The translations under genes and the position numbers were made by a program. Under the pieces are notes generated by a model. The model saw only the letters and a program-made list of their open reading frames with translations, made no database searches and was not told the origin of the DNA. 64,000 nt of DNA from CAVRQM01 sp963756975 (GTDB lineage: Bacteria; Pseudomonadota; Alphaproteobacteria; Acetobacterales; Acetobacteraceae), in NCBI GenBank assembly GCA_963756975.1, contig CAVWPS010000001.1:868001-932000 (forward strand), given 5' to 3'. How positions within the stretch are numbered: position 1 is the stretch's first letter; each line of letters opens with the position of its first letter. Below are positions 29,392-38,806 of the stretch, piece after piece.

Positions 29392-30484
29392 ATGAGCAGC
29401 TTCGACCTAGGTCAGAAACTCGCCGGCAAGCATTTGCTCGGCTTCGGCGTCGCGGCGGGCCGCATCGCCCGGCTGGCGACCCCGAAGATCGGCGTCGTCC
29501 TGGTCTGCTTCCGCGCCGGCACCCTGATCGAAACCGACCGAGGCCCGCGCGCCATCGAGACGCTGACGATCGGCGATACGGTGGTGACGTTCGACGGCGG
29601 CACGGCCCCGGTCGTCTGGCTCGGCAGCCGTCTCATCCAAGCCGCCGAAGCGGTCTCGACCGGTGTCTCGCCGATTCGCATCCGCGCCGGCGCGCTCGAG
29701 GACGGCGTGCCGTCCCGCGACCTGTTCGTCTCGCCCGGCCATTGCCTGTTTCTCGACGGCCTGCTGGTCGAGGCGCGCTGCCTGGTGAACGGCGCCTCGA
29801 TCACGCAGGAGACCGCGCACGAGCCGGTCGAGTATTTTCACCTCGAACTCCCGCGCCACGGCGTGGTCATGTCGGAGGGCGCGCCGGCGGAATCGTTCCT
29901 CGACGTCGGCAACCGCGCCCACCTCACGCCGCTCGACCACTCGGACGCCTCGCCGCGCCTCGCCAGTCCGGCCGACGCCGAAAAATGCGCGCCGCAGATC
30001 GTCGGCGGCGACGCGCTGATCGCGATCCAGACCCGCTTGGCCGCACGATCCGACGCGCTCGGCCTCCAGACGCACGAGCCGGACCTGCACATCGTGCGCG
30101 ACGGCGTTGCGGTCCGGCCGGAGATCGACGGCACCACCTACCGCTTCGCGCTCGGCACCGATCCGGCCGACGTCACCATCGTGTCGCGCAGTTCGGTCCC
30201 GGCCGAGCGCCAGTTCGGCAACCCCGACCATCGCCGCCTCGGCGTCGCGTTCGAACTCGATCCAACTGTCCGGCGCGACGTGGGCCATGAACGTCGACCT
30301 TCGCCACCCGCTGCTGACGGACGGATTCTATGGCCTGGAAGGCGATTTCCGCTGGACCGACGGCCACGCGACCCTGCCCGTGTCGGCGCTCGTCACCTCG
30401 ACGGAGCCGATGACGCTCACGCTCACCGTCCGCCACGTCAACGCCTACCCGGCCGCCGCTCAGCCGGCGAGACGCGCCGCCTGA
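29392..30484 (+). pseudogene. Hint-domain (hedgehog/intein) protein, one frameshift
   Basis: About 363 residues when repaired. VCFRAGTLIETDRGPRAIE begins the Hint domain with the nucleophile Cys at about residue 39; LTIGDTVVTFDGG and LFVSPGHCLFLDGLLVEAR are the later blocks. Many Acetobacteraceae and Rhodobacteraceae carry such free-standing Hint proteins of unknown role, without an obvious splicing C-terminal His-Asn. Near 30257 one extra base moves IQLSGATWAMNVDLRHPLL to another frame, which ends at 30484 and overlaps the convergent HExxH gene by 25 bases. An AGGGGGACGCG ribosome site supports the start. Confidence 0.78.
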
Positions 30485-31459
30485 TCGGCGACGCGCTCGT
30501 CGGCATCGGCGAGCAACCGCGCGGCACCGGGCGCGAGGCGCGCGTGTGCCGCGACGGTCGCCCGCCCCTCGGCATAACTTGAGCGCAGATCGGCAAGGTT
30601 CGCGGCCAGGGCGTCGCGCTCGCCGGGTGTAAGTGCCCCGTTCGCCAGCACCGTCTCGCTCCAGTCGATCATCCGCGCCAATACGAACGTCGCGTGAAAC
30701 ACGCCTTCCATCGGCCGGCCGTCCTGCCGGATCGGCGACCCGAACCGGTCCTCGTCCGGGTTCTCGACGAACTTCGCGCCGAGCGTCAGGCCGAACAGGT
30801 ACGCGTGCGCGACCTCGTGCACCAAGGTCACCGCGAGCGTCAGCCGGTCGCTCGCGCACGCCTCGTCCAGCACCACGGCACCCCACAGATAGAACGTCGT
30901 GGCACTCGCGAAGCAGGCGCCCGACTCGTCGAGCCGGTAGCCGACGAACACGAACTCCCGGATCAGCGCCTGGATCTCGGCCGCGTAAGCCGGGCTCGCC
31001 TGCGCGATCAGGCCCAGCGCATCGGCCAGCACGCGCGCCGCACGGGCCTTCGCGTCGGGTGCGACCGCGAACAGCGTGACGCCCTCGGCCTCGGCTATCA
31101 GCCGGCCGTACCGCGCAGCCTGCGTCTCGCCCGAGGTCCGAATCGTCCAGCGTCGCGATCCGGAACGTCGCGCGCGGCGGCGGCACGGCGAGCAACCGCT
31201 CGATCAGCTCGCGCCCACCCGGCCGGTCATCGGCCGACAATGCCTCGACCAGATCGGTATACAGCCCGAACACGCCGGGCGAGACCGGCGAGTCCCGAAC
31301 CGCGCGCATCCATGGTTCCGCCCGCAAGAAGGTCACGCCGGAGTCGTCACCCCACTCGCGAAGCACGGTCTCGACGCTGTCGGCCAGGCCGTCGCGAACC
31401 CGCCGGTCCATCGCCCGCGCCCTTGCGCCGTCGGGCGCGAAATCGTGGTGCACATCCAT
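30460..31459 (-). pseudogene. HExxH-motif putative peptide-modification protein, one frameshift
   Basis: About 332 residues when repaired. A GAGGAG ribosome site eight bases before the ATG fixes the start. SPVSPGVFGLYTDLVEAL lies in the first third; VTLVHEVAHAYLFGL has the HExxH metal site (about residues 204-208), and FGSPIRQDGRPMEGVFHATF gives a later conserved His. This arrangement matches the HExxH proteins (TIGR04267-like, alpha-ketoglutarate-dependent) that hydroxylate ribosomal peptides rather than metallopeptidases. An extra base near 31137 shifts the frame between LDDSD and SGETQAARYG. No precursor peptide is recognised beside it. Confidence 0.7.
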
Positions 31460-31585
31460 GCCTCGCACTCCTCAAACACGCGACACCCTGCCGGGCCGGG
31501 GCAGGCTCGAACGGACCGCTCGACGTCGTAACAAAACCATAGCTATCCTTTGCCCGGCGGCGCGAGTCCGCACAGGAAAGGCACC

Positions 31586-33010
31586 ATGTCCCAAGTCGCG
31601 ACCGAACCCCAGCTCGACCACCGCCGGCTCACCCGAAACGCGCTCGGCCTGCCGCAGATCGTCGCGTCCACGCTCGCCAACATCGCGCCCGCCGTCAGCT
31701 TCTATTTCGGCTTCAGCGTCATCGTCGGCGGTGCCGGTGTCGCGGCCCCGCTGACCATCATCGTCGCCATGGTCGCGATCCTGTTCCTCAGCAACACGCT
31801 GTCCGAGTTCACCAAATACCGCCCCAGCACGGGCTCGTTCGTCACGTTCATCGGCATGGGTTTCGGCCCCTCCGCCGGTGCCGCCGCGTCCTTGTTCACC
31901 GTCGTCGGCTACGCGATCGCCGCCGCCGCGATCGTCGCCATTTCGGGCGGCTGGGCGCACGACACGATCAAGCTGTACTTCAACATCGAAGTCCCGTGGC
32001 AGGCGCTCTCGATCGTCGCCACACTCATCTGCGGCTTCCTGGTCGCGCGCGGCGTGAAAGTGTCGACCCGCTGGGCGGCCATCTTCTTCTATTTCGAGCT
32101 GGCACTGCTGCTCGTCGCCGCAATCATCATGCTCTACGTCAACCGTGACTTCCTGACGCTCGCCCCGTTCCGGCCGTCGAACCTGTCCGGCGGCCTCGCC
32201 GGCATCGGCCTCGGCTTCCCGCTCGCGGTCTACATGTTCGTCGGCTGGGAGAACTCGGCGACCCTCGCGGAAGAAACCTCGAACCCGCGCCGCAACATCC
32301 CGCTCGCGCTGGTCGCCGGCACGATCGCGATCGGAATCGTCTACGTCTTCCTGTCGTACGCGACGGAAATCGCGTTCCACAACGACGCGGCGGCGATCGC
32401 GAAATCGGACATCCCGTTCATCGACGCGCTGAAAGCGTCGGCCGGCGGATTGCTGGTGATCGCCTACCTCGCCGGCGTGACCAGCATCTTCTCCTGCCTG
32501 CTCGGCCTGACCAACTCGCAGGCGAGAATCCTATTCAGCGCCGGTCGTGAACGGATGCTGCCGGCGTTCTTCGGCAAGATCCACCCGCAGCACAACACGC
32601 CCGCGATGGCGATGTGGACCTACATCCTGACCGCACTCGCGATCACGCTGATCTTCGGCTGGAACATCGCCCCGATCGACTTCTTCGGCTACACCGGAAC
32701 CCTCGGCACGATCCCGATCATCGTCGTCTACCTGGTCACGACAGCCGCACTTCCGGCCTACATTCTGCGCCACCACCGGGCCGATTTCAGCGTGCTGCGC
32801 CACGCGATCATCCCGCTGCTCGGCATCCTGGTGACCGCCCTGCCGCTATGGGGCCTGATCAAGCCGGGTCAGGACGCGCCGTTCAACTGGTTTCCCGCCG
32901 CGATCGCCGCGTTCCTCGTGGTCTCGGTGATCTACGGCCTGATCCTGGCGAAGCGGTCGCCCAGCCTCGTGCACCGGATCGGCAGCTACGTCGCCGACGA
33001 GGAGTATTAG
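31586..33010 (+). CDS. APC-family amino acid permease
   Basis: A 474-residue inner-membrane transporter with about twelve spans. ASTLANIAPAVSFYFGF in span one has the unwound helix that binds the amino-group in APC proteins, FVGWENSATLAEE is span six with the family glutamate, and FSAGRERMLPAFFGKIHPQ is the typical cytoplasmic loop. An AGGAAAGGCACC ribosome site supports the start. It is divergent from the HExxH gene and nine bases upstream of a P1 peptidase, suggesting uptake of amino acids or amines linked to peptide salvage. Confidence 0.92.
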   Translation: MSQVATEPQLDHRRLTRNALGLPQIVASTLANIAPAVSFYFGFSVIVGGAGVAAPLTIIVAMVAILFLSNTLSEFTKYRPSTGSFVTFIGMGFGPSAGAAASLFTVVGYAIAAAAIVAISGGWAHDTIKLYFNIEVPWQALSIVATLICGFLVARGVKVSTRWAAIFFYFELALLLVAAIIMLYVNRDFLTLAPFRPSNLSGGLAGIGLGFPLAVYMFVGWENSATLAEETSNPRRNIPLALVAGTIAIGIVYVFLSYATEIAFHNDAAAIAKSDIPFIDALKASAGGLLVIAYLAGVTSIFSCLLGLTNSQARILFSAGRERMLPAFFGKIHPQHNTPAMAMWTYILTALAITLIFGWNIAPIDFFGYTGTLGTIPIIVVYLVTTAALPAYILRHHRADFSVLRHAIIPLLGILVTALPLWGLIKPGQDAPFNWFPAAIAAFLVVSVIYGLILAKRSPSLVHRIGSYVADEEY

Positions 33011-33019
33011 CCTCCGCTC

Positions 33020-34003
33020 ATGGACGGCCTGAAGGTCGGTCACGCGACCGACCTTACGTTCGGAACCGGGGTGACGGCGATCGTGTGCGCCCACCCCATG
33101 ACCGCCTCGGTCGCCGTGCTCGGCGGCGCACCGGGGGGCCACGATCTCGGGCCGCTCGACCCGGCGGCCACGATCGACGCGGTGGACGCGATCGTGCTGT
33201 CCGGCGGCTCGGCCTACGGGCTGGCGGCGGCGGGCGGGGTGCAGGCGTGGTTGCGCGCGAACGGACGCGGCCGGGTGTTCGCCGGACGCGCGGTGCCGCT
33301 GGTCCCGGCGGCCGTGTTGTTCGACCTCGTCACCAACGACCCCGCGCGCTGGGACCGCTTTCCGCCATACCGCGACCTCGGCTGGGAAGCCGCCGAGGCT
33401 GCGTCGGGTGCCATCGACGAAGGCTCCGTCGGTGCCGGCACCGGGGCCGCGACGGCGACGCTGAAGGGCGGCGTCGGCGTCGCGCGTGCCGTGACGGAGG
33501 CGGGTCACGCGATCCTCGCCATCGCCGCCGTCAATGCGATGGGCACCGCGACGATCGGGGACGGCCCGCATTTCTGGGCCGCACCCTTCGAGCAGGACGG
33601 GGAATTCGGCGGCCTCGGCTGGCCGTCGCCCATGCCGGCCGGCGCGCTGAAGCTGCGACGAAAACACCAGCAGCCCGCGACGACCATCGGCATCGTCGCG
33701 ACCGACGCGCGGCTCACGAAGGCGATGGCGCACCGCGTCGCGTTGATGGCCCATGACGGCCTCGCCCGCGCGATCCTGCCCGCGCACGCGCCGATGGACG
33801 GCGACACGATCTTCGCCTTGTCCACCGGTGCGCGTGAGCTGACCGATCCGGCGGAGCTGACCGAACTCGGCCACCTCGCCGCCATCGCCTTCGCCCGCGC
33901 CGTCGCACGCGGCGTGTACCGCGCGACACCCCTGCCCGGCCTGACGCAGACATGGCACCAAAAATTCGGTCAGAGCGAGGCGGCCAGCAGCTCCCGCGTG
34001 TAA
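33020..34003 (+). CDS. P1-family (DmpA/S58-like) peptidase
   Basis: A 327-residue Ntn-type hydrolase. IVLSGGSAYGLAAAGGV and EGSVGAGTGAATATLKGG are the conserved glycine-rich loops, and PATTIGIVATDARLTKA holds the nucleophile that becomes N-terminal after self-cleavage, at Thr221 or Thr222. Relatives usually have Asn before the first Thr; here it is Ala. Such enzymes remove N-terminal residues, some acting on D- or beta-amino acids. With the permease upstream and the dipeptide transporter downstream it forms a peptide-use module. It overlaps the convergent ATPase gene by 34 bases. Confidence 0.9.
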   Translation: MDGLKVGHATDLTFGTGVTAIVCAHPMTASVAVLGGAPGGHDLGPLDPAATIDAVDAIVLSGGSAYGLAAAGGVQAWLRANGRGRVFAGRAVPLVPAAVLFDLVTNDPARWDRFPPYRDLGWEAAEAASGAIDEGSVGAGTGAATATLKGGVGVARAVTEAGHAILAIAAVNAMGTATIGDGPHFWAAPFEQDGEFGGLGWPSPMPAGALKLRRKHQQPATTIGIVATDARLTKAMAHRVALMAHDGLARAILPAHAPMDGDTIFALSTGARELTDPAELTELGHLAAIAFARAVARGVYRATPLPGLTQTWHQKFGQSEAASSSRV

Positions 34004-34650
34004 GGGTGTTCCGGCGCGTCCAGCAGTCGCGCGGCCGGTCCCCGCTCCACCACCCGGCCCTCGCGCAACACCACGATCTCGTCGGCCAAATGTCGCATCG
34101 CGGCGAGGTCGTGGGAGATGAACAGCCACCCCATCGCATGCCGCGTCCGCAACTCGCGCAGCAGCAGGATGATCTGCGCCTGCACCGAAACATCGAGTGC
34201 CGAGAACGGCTCGTCCGCCACGACCAGCGCCGGCCGGCCGACGATCGCGCGCGCGATCGCGACCCGCTGCCGCTGCCCGCCCGACAGCGCGTGCGGATAG
34301 TTTTTTGCGGCCGACGCCGGCAGCCCGACATCGTCGAGCACGGCCATAACTCTGTCGCGGCGTTCCGCGCGGGAAACCCCGGTCAATGCCTCCGAAATAC
34401 TCGCGGCCACCGTCATGCGCGGATCGAGCGAGCCGCCGGGATCCTGAAACACCGCCTGCACCGAACCGCGCAGCGACACCGTGCCGGATTGCGGACGGTC
34501 CAGACCCAGCACGATGCGCGCCAGCGTCGTCTTCCCGCTGCCGCTCTCACCCACGATCGCGAGCGTGCCGCCGTCCGGAATGTCCAGATCGACATTTTGG
34601 AGCACCGTTCGCCCGTGGAACGCGCGGACCAAGTTTCTGACCGTCAGCAT
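33970..34650 (-). CDS. Peptide ABC transporter ATPase, DppF/OppF-like (short)
   Basis: A 226-residue ATPase. GESGSGKTT is Walker A, QAVFQDPGGSLDPRMTV is the Q-loop, HALSGGQRQRVAIARAI the signature, LVVADEPFSALDV Walker B and FISHDLAAMRHLAD the switch His. It stops right after the DAPEHPYTRELLAASL motif, without the roughly 100-residue cysteine cluster that DppF proteins usually carry, so it is short but complete as an ATPase. It is the last gene of the operon and its start overlaps the DppD stop. Confidence 0.92.
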   Translation of the reverse strand: MLTVRNLVRAFHGRTVLQNVDLDIPDGGTLAIVGESGSGKTTLARIVLGLDRPQSGTVSLRGSVQAVFQDPGGSLDPRMTVAASISEALTGVSRAERRDRVMAVLDDVGLPASAAKNYPHALSGGQRQRVAIARAIVGRPALVVADEPFSALDVSVQAQIILLLRELRTRHAMGWLFISHDLAAMRHLADEIVVLREGRVVERGPAARLLDAPEHPYTRELLAASL

Positions 34651-35544
34651 CGGAGCGGGTAATGGCACGCGACGCCGCCGGCCAACACCGGATCGGTGCG
34701 GCACAAAACGTCGGCACGCGGGCAGCGGGGCGCGAAGGCGCAGCCGGGCGGGATGTCGCGCGGCGACGGCATCCGCCCCGGGATCGGCACCGGCGGCTCG
34801 CGCCCGGCGGCCGACGCGGCCAGCAGCCCCGCCGTGTACGGATGGCGCGGCGCGGTCAGCAGCCTTGCCGTCTCGCCGGTCTCGACGATCCGGCCCGCAT
34901 ACATCACCGCCGCCGTTTTCGTCGCCCGCGCGACCACGCGAAAATCGTGGCTGATGAGCAGCAGCGCCGCCCCCCGCTCGGCCGCAAGCTCCGCCAGCAA
35001 ATCGAGCACCCGCGCCTGCGTGATGCTGTCCAAAGCCGTCGTCGGCTCGTCGGCCAGCAGCAACGACGGGCCGCATACCAGGGCGGACGCGATCATCGCC
35101 CGCTGCCGCTGCCCGCCGGACAATCTGGTGCGGATAGCGCGCCTGCATGCCCGGCAACCCGACACGCGCCAGCAGGGTTTCGGCACGCTCGGCCGCTTGT
35201 GGCACACCGTGCGTCAGTGCCGCCTCGGCCACCTGAGCGCCAATCCGTTGGCGCGGATCGAGTGCCGTCGCAGGCTCCTGAAACACGAACCCGATGTCCT
35301 TGCCACGCACCTTGCAAAGTGTTGCGTCCGGCGCGCCGAGCAGTTCGCGACCGTCCAGCCGCACGGAACCGGTAGCGCGTGCGATCGGCGGCAACAACCC
35401 GACGACGGCGAGTGCGAGCATCGACTTGCCGCTCCCGCTCTCGCCAACCAGCCCGACCGTCTCCCCCGCCCCGACGAAAAAATCGATACCGCGCAGCAAC
35501 TCGGCCGCGCCGATCCCGACACGCAGATCGCGAACCGACAGCAT
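34644..35544 (-). pseudogene. Peptide ABC transporter ATPase, DppD-like, one frameshift
   Basis: About 300 residues when repaired. GESGSGKSM is Walker A, FVFQEPATALDPRQRIG the Q-loop. One extra base at about 35118 (sense CAG-A-TTG) breaks YPHQ/LSGGQRQRAMIASAL, the ATPase signature itself. The rest is normal: LLLADEPTTALDSITQ, LLISHDFRVVARA and the C-terminal CAFAPRCPRADVLC cysteines that bind an iron-sulfur cluster in DppD. The ATG shares one base with the stop of the permease before it. Likely a sequence error. Confidence 0.85.
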
Positions 35545-36329
35545 CAGCGCAGACGTGGATCGAGCCGGTCGCGCAATCCGTCGCCGAGCAGCGTCAACCC
35601 GAACACGGCGACCGCGATCGCGAGGCCCGGCACGATCGCGAGCCACGGTGCGCGCCACACATAGGTCTGCGCGTCGTTGAGCATCCGCCCCCAGCTCGGC
35701 ATCGGCGGTTGCGCGCCGAGGCCCACATACGACAACCCGGCATCGGCGATGATCGCGAGCCCGAGCTGCAACGCGCACTGCACCACCAGCACGCCGGCGA
35801 TGTTGGGCACGACGTGCCGTATCGCGATCGCCGGCGTGCCGCGTCCGCAAACCCGCGCGGCCTGAACATACGGCATGCCCCAAACCGTGCGCGCGGCATT
35901 GCGGCTCACGCGGGCAAAAACGCCGGCGGTGAACACGCCGATGGCGACCATCGCGACACCGATCCCCGGTCCCACGGCGGCCGACAGCATCACCGCGACC
36001 AGCAACGCCGGAAACGCGAACACCAGATCGGACGCGCGCATCAGCACGCCGTCGAACACGCCGCCACGCCCCGCGAACACGCCCGCCGGCACGCCGAGTG
36101 CGAGGCCAATCGCGACCGCGACGACGCTCGTCTCCAGCGTCTCGCGCGATCCGGCGAGCAGCAGGCTCGCGACATCGCGGCCGTAATGGTCCCGCCCGAA
36201 CGGATGGGCGGCATCGGGCGGCAACAGCTTGTGCAGGATGTCCATCGCGGTCGGCGAGTACGGCGTCCAGACCAGCGACAGCAGTGCCGCCAGCACCAGC
36301 ACGGCCACGATCGTGCCGCCCGTTCTCAA
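35544..36329 (-). CDS. Peptide ABC transporter permease, DppC-like
   Basis: About 261 residues with six membrane spans. DAAHPFGRDHYGRDVASLLLAG is the DppC N-terminal motif, AARTVWGMPYVQAARVCG and RHVVPNIAGVLVVQ form the EAA region, and LSYVGLGAQPPMPSWGRML is the family C-terminal loop. Starting at a TTG whose TTGA overlaps the DppB stop gives a short cytoplasmic lead and is preferred; no ATG is available near there. Partner of DppB in moving di- or oligopeptides, or nickel, into the cell. Confidence 0.9.
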   Translation of the reverse strand: MRTGGTIVAVLVLAALLSLVWTPYSPTAMDILHKLLPPDAAHPFGRDHYGRDVASLLLAGSRETLETSVVAVAIGLALGVPAGVFAGRGGVFDGVLMRASDLVFAFPALLVAVMLSAAVGPGIGVAMVAIGVFTAGVFARVSRNAARTVWGMPYVQAARVCGRGTPAIAIRHVVPNIAGVLVVQCALQLGLAIIADAGLSYVGLGAQPPMPSWGRMLNDAQTYVWRAPWLAIVPGLAIAVAVFGLTLLGDGLRDRLDPRLR

Positions 36330-37306
36330 ACGCGCAACCTCGGATCGAGCATCGACTGCGCGACGTCGACCAGCGCGTTGACGATCACCACGACCGCCAC
36401 CAGCAACACGACCAGATCCTCGACGACGACCAGGTCGCGGCCGCCGACCGCATGAAACAGCAGCTCGCCCAATCCCGGCAGCGCGAACACGCTCTCGACG
36501 ATCACCGCGCCCGCCAGCAGGAAACTGAGTTGCAGCCCCCAGATCGTCAGGATCGGCCCGAGCGCGTTCGGCACCGCATGCCGCCACAGCGCCGCGCGCC
36601 GCGTCAGACCCCGCGCCCGCGCCGTCCGCACGTAATCGGCCGACAATGTCTCGAGCACCGCCCCGCGCGTCACCCGCGCCAATACGGCCGCCTGCGGCAA
36701 CGCGAGTGCGACCGCCGGCAGGATCAGTGCCCGCACCGCCCGCGCCGGATCGGACCAGCCGGGAAACCCGCCCGCGGGCAGCCAGCCGAGCCGCACGGAA
36801 AACACCAGCACCAACAGCAGCCCGGCCCAGAAACTCGGCACCGCCAGCCCGACCTGCGAGCCGACCCGCACGACCGCATCGGCCACCCGCCCCCGCGCCG
36901 ACGCGGCCCAGACGCCGAGCGGCAACCCGACCGCCGTCGACAATGTCAGCGCCGCCGCCGCAAGCGGCACGGTCACGCCGATCCGCTGCCCGATCAGGTC
37001 GGCGACCCTCACGTGATACGCGACGCTCTCGCCCAGATCGCCGCGCGCCAGCCGCCAGACGAAATCGGCGAACCGGGCCACCAGCGGCTCGTCCAGCCCC
37101 ATCCGCGCCCGCAACGCCGCCAGCGTATCGGCCCGCGCGCCGGTCCCGAGCGCCACCGCGGCCGGATCGCCCGGCAATACATCCAACACCAGAAACACGA
37201 CGATCGAGGCGGCGAGCAGCGTCGCCGCCAGCACGCCGATTGTTCGCGCTACTCGGCCCAGCTCACCGCACCGACATCGTTGGCCGGCACAGGATCGTTC
37301 TCCCAC
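36326..37306 (-). CDS. Peptide ABC transporter permease, DppB-like
   Basis: Up to 326 residues with six spans. FLVLDVLPGDPAAVALGTGA is the DppB N-terminal motif, LGESVAYHVRVADLIGQRIG the next, and DYVRTARARGLTRRAALWRHAVPNAL the EAA loop. The ATG at 37306 lies 58 bases inside the binding-protein gene; an internal GTG at 37234 would give a shorter N-terminus close to the first span and may be the true start. Forms the channel with DppC. Confidence 0.88.
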   Translation of the reverse strand: MGERSCAGQRCRCGELGRVARTIGVLAATLLAASIVVFLVLDVLPGDPAAVALGTGARADTLAALRARMGLDEPLVARFADFVWRLARGDLGESVAYHVRVADLIGQRIGVTVPLAAAALTLSTAVGLPLGVWAASARGRVADAVVRVGSQVGLAVPSFWAGLLLVLVFSVRLGWLPAGGFPGWSDPARAVRALILPAVALALPQAAVLARVTRGAVLETLSADYVRTARARGLTRRAALWRHAVPNALGPILTIWGLQLSFLLAGAVIVESVFALPGLGELLFHAVGGRDLVVVEDLVVLLVAVVVIVNALVDVAQSMLDPRLRV

Positions 37307-38742
37307 AGCCCGCGCAGCTTCGCGTTCCAGACGCCCACTTTCGGCAACGCGAACAGGAACACGTTCGGCTCGTCCTCGGCCAGCTTGCGCTGCAGCTGCC
37401 CCAGCAGATCGGCCGTCACCTTCGGGTCCGTGCTCAGCGAATACTTCGCATACAGCGCCTTATAATCGGCGTTGTTGTAGTTGAAGTAGTATTTCTCACG
37501 CGCGTAAATATCCAGGTCGCGCGCCTCGGTGTGCGAAATCACCGTCGCGTCGAAGTTCGATTTTAGAAACACCTGATCGATCCACTGCGCCCACTCGACC
37601 TGTTCGAGCTTCGCCGTGATCCCGACATCGGCCAGCATCGCCGCGATGATCTCGCCCCCGCGCCGCGCGTACGGCGGCGGCGGCAGCGCGATCGTAAACA
37701 CCGTGCCGGGCGCGATACCGGCCTCGGCCAGCAGCGCCTTCGCCTTCGCCGGATCGAACGGGTACGTCCCGACCAGGTCGACGTAGCCGGGATCGGACGG
37801 CACGTAATGCGAGCCGATCGGCGCCCCGAACCCGCTCTCGGCACCGTCGATGATCTGCTTGCGGTCGAGCGCATAGGCCAGCGCGCGGCGGACCCGCACA
37901 TCGTCGAACGGCTTGCGCGCGTTATTCAACGCCAGGATCGTCTTGCCCTCGGTCGTGCCGACATGCACCGCGAACCGTGGGTCGGCCTTGAACTGATCGA
38001 CCGCCTCGGGCGCGGGAAAGTTGCTGAACGCGTCGACGTCGCCCGCCAGCATCGCCGACGTCGCGGCGGCCGGATCGGCGATGAACCGGAACGTCACCGC
38101 CGACAGTTTCGCCCTCGCGCCCCAGTAATCCGGGTTCCGCTCCAGCTCCACCCGGTCGCCCTGCACCCATTGCTTGAACCGGAACGGCCCGGTGCCGACA
38201 GGGTGCGTCGCATTGGTCGCCGCCGTCTTCGGGCTGACCATCACCGCGTCGCCCCAGCCCATCCCGAACAGGAACGTCGCCGACGGATGCTTCAGGACCA
38301 CCACCGCCGTCCGCGCGTCGGGGCAATCGACATGCGCGATCGGCTCGAACAACTGCTTCTGCGCGTTGACGCTATCGGGCGCCATCGCCCGCTCGTAGCT
38401 GAATTTCACCACCGAGCAGTCGAACGGCGACCCATCGTGGAACTTCACGCCCTCGATCAGGTGGAACGTATAGGTCAGCCCGTCATCGCTGATCCCCCAC
38501 CCCTCGGCCAGGTCCGGCTGCACCGCGCCCGCCCGGTCGATCCGCGTCAGGCCCTCGAAAATGTTGGCGTAGGTCACCTCGCGGATCGCCGACGCGGCCC
38601 CGGCGGTCGGGTCCAGCCCCGGCGGCTCCAGCACCATCCCGAGCGTCAGCGTGTCCTTCGCCCCGGCCGCCATCGCCCCCGCTGTCAAAACGAGCGGTGA
38701 GACGGACATGGCGAGAACGAAGGCGAGCGTCAGACGGACCAT
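37249..38742 (-). CDS. Peptide ABC transporter substrate-binding protein, family 5 (DppA-like)
   Basis: A 497-residue exported protein, signal peptide ending AMAAG near residue 26. EPPGLDPTAGAASAIREVTY, LAEGWGISDDGLTYTFHL and KFHDGSPFDCSVVKFSYERA are the SBP_bac_5 signature, and RVRRALAYALDRKQIIDGA is the C-lobe motif. It is the first gene of the dipeptide operon (binding protein, B, C, D, F). The ATG after GGAGGCCGGG was chosen over an upstream in-frame ATG at 38796. A single disulfide may link the Cys of FDCSVV and HVDCPD. Confidence 0.92.
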   Translation of the reverse strand: MVRLTLAFVLAMSVSPLVLTAGAMAAGAKDTLTLGMVLEPPGLDPTAGAASAIREVTYANIFEGLTRIDRAGAVQPDLAEGWGISDDGLTYTFHLIEGVKFHDGSPFDCSVVKFSYERAMAPDSVNAQKQLFEPIAHVDCPDARTAVVVLKHPSATFLFGMGWGDAVMVSPKTAATNATHPVGTGPFRFKQWVQGDRVELERNPDYWGARAKLSAVTFRFIADPAAATSAMLAGDVDAFSNFPAPEAVDQFKADPRFAVHVGTTEGKTILALNNARKPFDDVRVRRALAYALDRKQIIDGAESGFGAPIGSHYVPSDPGYVDLVGTYPFDPAKAKALLAEAGIAPGTVFTIALPPPPYARRGGEIIAAMLADVGITAKLEQVEWAQWIDQVFLKSNFDATVISHTEARDLDIYAREKYYFNYNNADYKALYAKYSLSTDPKVTADLLGQLQRKLAEDEPNVFLFALPKVGVWNAKLRGLWENDPVPANDVGAVSWAE

Positions 38743-38806
38743 CCCGGCCTCCGTTACGGTGCGGCGTAGGACACCAGCGGAACCCAACCCGGTCAACCCG
38801 CCGCGT

